From NCBI GenBank assembly GCA_030447275.1, contig JAUJPF010000012.1, positions 1-64,000 of the forward strand: 64,000 nt of DNA, in the 5' to 3' direction. Under the pieces are notes generated by a model. The model was given only the letters and a program-made list of their open reading frames with translations. It searched no databases and was not told where the DNA came from. The translations under genes were made by a program, and so were the position numbers. Positions 58,601 through 64,000 of this stretch are shown here, one piece after another. The DNA comes from Solirubrobacteraceae bacterium (GTDB taxonomy: Bacteria > Actinomycetota > Thermoleophilia > Solirubrobacterales > Solirubrobacteraceae). Numbering within the stretch: the first letter of the stretch is position 1; each line of letters starts with the position of its first letter.

Positions 58601-61600
58601 GCCGTGCATCTCCTGGTCGGCCTTGTCGGGGGCGATCGCGGGGTCGGGCGGCGCGAGTGCGAGCACGACGTTGTCGGCGAGCAGCGTCTTCACGTCGCCG
58701 TAGTCGAACCCGCGGTGCGAGATGTCGGGCGCGCTGAGGTCCTCGAAGATCTGGTGCAGGTCGACGGCGGTGACGGCGCCGGTCGTCGCGCCGATCAGCG
58801 TGTTCGTCCCCCACTTCAGGAGCAGCTGGACGAGGACGTCGAACGGCTGCGGCACGACGTTCGCGATCGGCGTCGGCACGTCGGACGTGCTCGGCGGCGT
58901 CGTCGCCGTCGACGGCGCCATCGTGATCGTCACGACGTCGTCGCCGCTCGAGGGGTCGGGCGCGACGGTGAACACCGGCACGAGCGTCACGTCGAGCACG
59001 GCGGTGCTCGGCAGGACGGTCGCCGCCGTCCACTGGAGCGGAGGAGGGGTCACCGCCGTCGCGTTCAGCAGCGAGGGCGCCGCGGCGAGCAGGTGGTGGG
59101 GCGTCTCCATGCGCGCGCGGGCGGCGAGCGCGGGCGTCCCGGCGGACGCGGCCGGCGCGGCCGGCGCCGCCCCGAGCGTCCAGGGCGTCGCCTGCTGGGA
59201 CCCGATCGTGAACGACGCATCGAGGTGCATCGAGAACGAGAAGTGGATCCGGATGAACAGGATCTTGATGCTGGCCTCGACCTCGACGTCCACCGACAGC
59301 CCGAGGTAGATCGGCGCGTACGCCTCGATCACCACCGACGCCGTCACCGACGCGGTGATCGAGATGCTGATGCTCAAGACCTTGAAGTCGACGCTGCCGT
59401 AGAGCTTGCCGACGATCGCGAGGCTGCCGGTGATGCGGTAGTAGCGGTCGCTCGACACCGCCGAGCCGGTCGGGTTGAACCAGGCGACGACGCCGGTGAC
59501 GATGCCCTGGACGGTGACCGACACGCCCGCGCTGAGCGGCCCCTCGGAGATGTCCTTGCCCACGCCGAGCGCCAGCGCGACGCCGAACTCGACCACCGGG
59601 CCGAACGTGCCGTTGCTGATCTGCGGGACGAGGTCGGTGGCGCCGTCGGCCGCGGTGAGGCGGCCGAAGTAGAACCCGCCCGCGCCGACGAACGGGAAGA
59701 TCTCGAGCCCGAAGGCGACGGACCAGTCGTTGTTGTACGGGAAGCCGAGGTCGATGTAGAAGCCGCCGTCGGTGTAGATGTCGAGCGTGAGGTTCGGCAG
59801 CGTGATCGACACCTCGCCGAACTCCAGGTGGCGCATCAGCGTCGGGAGCTGGAGCTCGATGTGGTAGACGCCGACGTCGGCGCTCACCTTGCGGTAGAGG
59901 ATCTGGAAGTAGAGGCCGTCGAACGGCCCGGCCTTCGGACCCGACAGCGTGATCTGCGCGCCGTACAGCACCGGGTCGTTGAAGACGACGCCCAGCGAGA
60001 CGGTGCCCATCACCGTGAAGTTGGCCCCGATCAGCCACCCGGCCTGCGCGTCGAAGTGCAGGATCTCCCACGGCTTCGGATCCTTCTCGGCGCCCGCGAC
60101 GATCTCGTGCATCTGGTTGAGCACGTCGGGCATCGTCTTGGCGCCCGGCGCGAGCACGAGGTGCTGGCCGACGCCCAGATCCTTCAGGTCGAGCAGGGCC
60201 GCGCCGGCGCCCGGCGCGGCCGGCGGCTGCTCGTTCATGAGGTCCCAGTCGAGCGGCTTGTCGTCCGGGTACTCCTCGCCGAGGAACGAGCCCGAGATGG
60301 CGATGTCGACCGTCGGGGATCCGCCCTTGTTGACGTACGTCAGGCTGATCCACTTGATGTTCACGAGGCCGAGGTCGAGGTTGATCGTGTCCTTGATCCC
60401 GACCGTGCGCTGCGTGACGTTGACGATCAGCTCGAGGTCGTCGAAGTTGATCTTGTCGAGCACGTTCCACGGCGCGTCGAGCGTGGCCGAGTGCGACGGG
60501 TCGGCGAGGTGCACGAGGTAGCCGACGATGTCGCCGAACGTGACGCCGCCGAGCTTGAGCGTCACGATGCCGTCGCCGTTGGCGGCCGTCGTGTAGCCGC
60601 CCATCAGCTTGATCGTGTTGAAGTCGAGCTCGAACAGGTAGCTCGTCGTCGGCTTGCCGGTGCCCGACGACGGCTGCTGGAACGCGTAGGCCAGCGACAG
60701 GTCGAGCGTGTCGCTGCCGAAGTGGCTCTTGAGGTCGCCCTTGATCTGCCCGCCGTAGGCGAACTTGCCCGTCTGGCCGGCGACCGGCTTGCGGTTGACG
60801 TGGACGCTCGCGTCGATCTCGAGCTGGAGCCCGGGGATGTCGGGCGTCCACGCCGCTCCGCCGGCGAACGCGTAGCTCTTGTCGCCCGTGTCGTAGGTGA
60901 CCGACAGCTCGTTCACCGACAGGTTCGCGAGCCCGTCGGGCGCCGCGAACCCCAGCGCCTTCTTGAGGACGTCGTCGAGCGAAACCGGCTTCTCGAGCTT
61001 GCCGGACAGCACCCAGTTGCCCTTCGGCTCGCGCTCGGCGGAGAGCCCGAGCTGGACGAGCTCGCTGATCTCGATGACCGACGAGATCGAGCCCGACTTC
61101 ACGAGTGCGCCCGACGTCCAGTCGAGGTTCACGGACGCCGTGACCTGCTCGATCTCGAGCTGGCCGGGGATGATCGGCCACGGGGTGCCGGTCGTGACGA
61201 CGACGCGCAGCAGCTCCATCGACCGCGTCGAGAGGTTGACCTTGAGGTCGAGCGTCGTCAGGACGAAGGCGAAGTTCGCGATGTCCGGCGGCAGCGCGTC
61301 CTCGAAGCTCCCGCCCGCCAGGTGGGCGATCGAGTCGAGGCTCGGCAGCGCGACGCTGTCCGCCGTGATCTCGAGCTCCCAGGGGCCGGGGTCCTCCGCC
61401 CGCCCGACGGTCGCCGCGATGTCCGTCCCGGCGATGTCGAACGTGCCGGCGACCGCGCCCGTGAGCTTCGTCGTCTTCCCGCTCATGTCGGCGGTGAAGT
61501 CGATCGCGATGCGCTCGATCGCGAGCCGCGGGTCGGGCGCGCTCGCCGTCCCCGGGATGAGGACCCACTGGTCGGCGCCGAGCGAGATCGAGGCGCTCGA

Positions 61601-63010
61601 GAGCGCCGGCTTCGACGGGTCGATCGCGACGGCGATCGTGTTCAGCGTGAAGCTCCCGACGTCCGCGACGCCGGCCGGGAGGCTCTCGGTGAGGCTCGCG
61701 CCGCCGACGAGCGTCGTCAGCGCCCCGAGCCCCGGCAGCTTCGCCTCCGGGCTCGAGTAGATGGTGAGCGGGCCCGAGGTCAGCGGGATCGGGAGGGTCA
61801 CCGTGATGTCGATCTCATGGCCGGCGACCGCGTCGAGCGCGATCGTCCCGGCGACCGAGCCCGTCACCGTCGGTCCCGGCCACGCGACGTTCAGCGTGAC
61901 GGTGACGTCCTTGAGCTCGACCGCGCCGGGGATGAGCGGCCACGTCTCGGTGCTGGCCACCATCACCTGCATCGACTGGAGGCCGAGCGACGACTTGTCC
62001 GCGCCGACCAGCGCGAGCGAGAGCGCCAGGATCTCACCGTTCACCGCGCTCTTGACCTGGTCCGGCAGGTGGTCGAGCAGCGAGAGCCCTGGGACGAGGT
62101 CGAGCAGCTCGAGCAGGCGCACGCCGGCGCCGGGCGGGACGAACAGCCGCCAGGCGCCGACGCCGGTCGGGATGGCCACGCCGAAAGGCACCGTGCCCGC
62201 CCCGAGGGAGACGAGGCCCCAGACCTCCTGACCGAGCGTCGCCGACCACGTCGTTCCGTCGGCATTGGGGCTGGCGACGCCGACGAGCGAGACCTGCGTC
62301 GAGGTGAGCGCGGCGACGGTCGGCAGGCCGGCGACGCCGATCGACGCGTCGGAGCCGCCGGACGGGGCGCGCAGGCGGACGGACTCGGCCTTGGCGCTCG
62401 CGGCGACCGGCCCGGCGAGGTTCAGGACGGTGCCGTCCTTGAACGTGACGAGGTTCGTCACCAGCGCCAGCGGCCCGGCCTTGTTCGCGTCGGCGGCCAC
62501 CCGCAGGTTCAGCCCGGCGGGCTCGGCGGGGCCGAACGCGTCGACCGCGCCGTCCGAGCCCCGGAACACGAACGTCGGCGCCGCGTGCCAGCTGAGCTGG
62601 CCGAGGCTCGACGCCGCGAGGTTCGGGAAGGTGTGGGCGAAGGTCCAGTCGCCGCCCGCCGGGATCGTGATGCAGACGTCGAGGACCGCCGCCCCCGAGG
62701 CGTCGGTCATCGTCGTGAACGTCGCCGTGACCTGCGGCGCCGACGTGATGCCGAGGACGGCGGCCGTGAGCGATCCCGAGACGACGAGCGAGTCGCCGTC
62801 CCCGGGGTTGACGCCGGCGTTCGCGGTGAACGTCAGCGGCGCGCCGAACGCGTCCAGCAGGCCGGCGGCGATCGCCGCGCCCGGGGTGCCCAGCGTCGGG
62901 CCGTCGAACGGGACCGAGCCCTTCGCCTTCGCCGCGTTCAGCCGGCCCTCGAGGTCGATCAGCGTCTGGTCCAGCGGGGTGCCGGTCGTGACGAGCGCGG
63001 TGGTGGCCAC
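49663..63010 (-). CDS. Giant LysM-like repeat protein, frameshifted near its C-terminus
   Basis: A protein of about 4,450 residues if one frame error is corrected. Residues 1-1,350 are beta-rich, and a W-x-L/I-IPG unit recurs every 110-130 residues (near 358, 483, 611 and 723). Residues 1,000-1,300 resemble what databases call DUF6603 (from memory). From about 1,580 to 4,000 come at least 15 LysM-like units, such as YTVRQGDTPASIAHLFGIS and YTAEPGDTFTGIAARFGIG, most of 55-120 residues spacing. There is no signal peptide or cell-wall anchor, so cytoplasmic or machine-loaded roles are possible. A 7-bp tandem repeat at 50271-50284 shifts frame; without it the reading continues in QRFVFPGSAIAKAG to the stop at 49663. 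The uncorrected ORF ends at 49370. Confidence 0.8.
50271..50284. repeat. 7-bp tandem duplication causing a frameshift
   Basis: CGAAGCG occurs twice head-to-tail. Removing one copy restores a single continuous frame across the C-terminus of the giant protein. Confidence 0.8.
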
Positions 63011-63011
63011 G

Positions 63012-63800
63012 TCAGCCCTCTCCCCCGGCCGCGCCCGGCAGCCAGTCGCGGCGCGTGCCGCCGAACGCGTGGTGGCCCGCCGGCTCGGCGGCGACGGCGT
63101 CAGCGCCCGCCCGCAGCGGCGCCGCCGGCGGCAGCAGCGCCGTCTCGAGCACGTCGGCGTCCTGGAGCGACTGCCACAGCACGGTCGCCCACACCGACCA
63201 GAAGCCGGTGTTCGCCGCGACGAGGTGAATGGTCGCCAGCAGACGCCCCCGTTCCTCCCCGTCGCTCCGGCGCATCTCGCCGGCGTAGTACTCCGCCTGC
63301 TTCCACGCCTGCTCGCGCAGGCCGGGGCGCGGATCGACGTAGTCGACGGTCAGCCGGAACGCTTCCACGTCGTCGACCTCCGGTCCCGGATCGCGGGGGA
63401 GCAGGCCGTTGAGCGCGAAGTAGCCGACGGTCACGCTTGCGCGTCCGTCCTGGGCGACGACGCTCACGCGGCCGTCGTCGTCGCGGGCGTAGCGCAGCGG
63501 CGACGGCGCGGCGAGCGTGAACGTCAGATCCCGGTGCGGGAGCAGCGCCTCCGGCGGCGGCGGGCCGTGCTCGTGCGCGGCGTGCGCGCAGCGGCGGCAC
63601 AGCGCGAGGAGCTCGGGCCACTCGACGATCGTCGCCCGGCGGCCGGGGAAGTAGCCGTCGCCCGCGTGCCACGCGACCGCCTCCTGAGGCAGGGGCATCT
63701 CGCACGCGGCGCAGAAGGAGCCGAGGCCGTAGCGGGCGACCTCAGAGGCGTCGCGCTCGGCCCACCGGGGCCGCCAAGGAGGTCGGGAGAGCGGGCGCAC
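63012..63800 (-). CDS. Uncharacterised zinc-finger/HNH-like protein
   Basis: A 262-residue protein with CAACEMPL near residue 31 and LCRRCAHAAHEH near 67, a CxxC...CxxC arrangement with nearby His that resembles HNH or zinc-ribbon proteins, but no certain family. A helical C-terminal half (HLVAANTGFWSVWATVLWQS) follows. It ends 1 base before the giant gene starts, so the two are cotranscribed. Part of that helical motif recurs in the next gene (GHFSVWARVASLMFNAM), so the two small proteins may be related. Function unknown. Confidence 0.7.
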   Translation of the reverse strand: MRPLSRPPWRPRWAERDASEVARYGLGSFCAACEMPLPQEAVAWHAGDGYFPGRRATIVEWPELLALCRRCAHAAHEHGPPPPEALLPHRDLTFTLAAPSPLRYARDDDGRVSVVAQDGRASVTVGYFALNGLLPRDPGPEVDDVEAFRLTVDYVDPRPGLREQAWKQAEYYAGEMRRSDGEERGRLLATIHLVAANTGFWSVWATVLWQSLQDADVLETALLPPAAPLRAGADAVAAEPAGHHAFGGTRRDWLPGAAGGEG

Positions 63801-63807
63801 GCGGCTC

Positions 63808-64000
63808 CTACGGCACGTCGGTCAGGTCGGTGCCCGGCCAGATCGTCGGCACGTTCGCGCCGTTGAGGATGGCTTCGACGATCGTGCCTCCGCCGCCGCC
63901 CGGGACCGGCATCGCGTTGAACATCAGCGAAGCCACCCGGGCCCAGACCGAGAAGTGGCCGCGCCCGGTGAGCGAGACGAGCAACCGCTCGAGCTCGTAC
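63808..64000 (-). CDS. C-terminal part of an uncharacterised protein (runs off the window)
   Basis: Sixty-three codons are visible before the TAG at 63808: LTGRGHFSVWARVASLMFNA, then VPGGGGGTIVEAILNGANVP, and a final IWPGTDLTDVP. The start lies beyond the window edge. It is 7 bases ahead of the next gene of the same strand and is probably the preceding gene of the giant-protein operon. No function is proposed. Confidence 0.6.
   Translation of the reverse strand, partial: YELERLLVSLTGRGHFSVWARVASLMFNAMPVPGGGGGTIVEAILNGANVPTIWPGTDLTDVP

Noticed and set aside
55050-61568. 2,172-residue minus-strand ORF inside the giant gene
   Set aside because: It is another frame of the same strand with Arg/Ala/Gly-rich, motif-free translation.
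52115-63412. 3,765-residue ORF on the plus strand opposite the giant gene
   Set aside because: It is Arg/Asp/Val-rich with no domains and mirrors the codon structure of the minus-strand gene, which has clear repeats and normal composition.
1-64000. CRISPR arrays, insertion sequences, rRNA genes, or attachment-site repeats
   Set aside because: No regularly spaced repeats, transposase or integrase proteins, or rRNA-like segments were seen; only one tRNA is present.

Overview
This is high-GC DNA (coding regions have almost exclusively G or C at third codon positions) with many GTG starts, 1-4 base gene overlaps, DHA2 exporters, P450s and a PanB/PanC/DUF2520 set. That fits a high-GC actinomycetote; a Thermoleophilia-like source is possible but is only an impression. 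No CRISPR array, rRNA, transposase or integrase was seen. There is one tRNA (His).

Layout. 1-5.9 kb: exporter, methyltransferase, SDR, P450 and a serine beta-lactamase-fold hydrolase. 5.8-20.1 kb: a 13-gene minus-strand operon that begins with a class III aminotransferase and PanB, then SDR, Fe-alcohol dehydrogenase, 2-hydroxyethylphosphonate dioxygenase (HEPD), aldehyde dehydrogenase, 2-hydroxyacid dehydrogenase, PEP mutase, methyltransferase, phosphonopyruvate decarboxylase, TauD-like dioxygenase, PLP decarboxylase and PanC. 20.2-24.4 kb: a thymidylate-kinase-like P-loop protein, divergent from glutamine synthetase-like and asparagine synthetase-like genes. 24.4-32.4 kb: an eight-gene minus-strand operon of acyl carrier protein, fatty-acyl-AMP ligase, reductase, nucleotidyltransferase, a small unknown protein, a second class III aminotransferase, DUF2520 and a second PLP decarboxylase.

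Taken together, about 5-32.4 kb reads as a phosphonate natural-product cluster. PEP mutase, phosphonopyruvate decarboxylase, alcohol dehydrogenase and HEPD give phosphonopyruvate, phosphonoacetaldehyde, 2-hydroxyethylphosphonate and hydroxymethylphosphonate. The two dehydrogenases resemble the phosphinothricin-pathway enzymes that go on to phosphonoformaldehyde and phosphonoformate. What I do not recognise from any described phosphonate cluster is the embedded pantothenate machinery (PanB, PanC, DUF2520, two PLP decarboxylases) together with an acyl-AMP ligase/ACP/reductase branch and two amide-forming ligases. My hypothesis is a pantothenate-like or pantoyl-conjugated phosphonate, or a phosphonate aimed at CoA metabolism with a duplicated target pathway.

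32.5-48.2 kb looks like ordinary chromosome: SRPBCC protein, methyltransferase, M23 peptidase, a decayed molybdo-oxidoreductase operon (DUF6510, ferredoxin reductase, two gene remnants), a small two-gene module, tRNA-His, GT39-like membrane protein, P450, desaturase, GT4 glycosyltransferase, SGNH hydrolase, ThrRS, YbaK, a second membrane protein and a Dyp-type peroxidase. 48.2-64 kb carries one minus-strand unit built around a giant protein of about 4,450 residues with many LysM-like repeats. Its C-terminus is thrown out of frame by a 7-bp tandem duplication.
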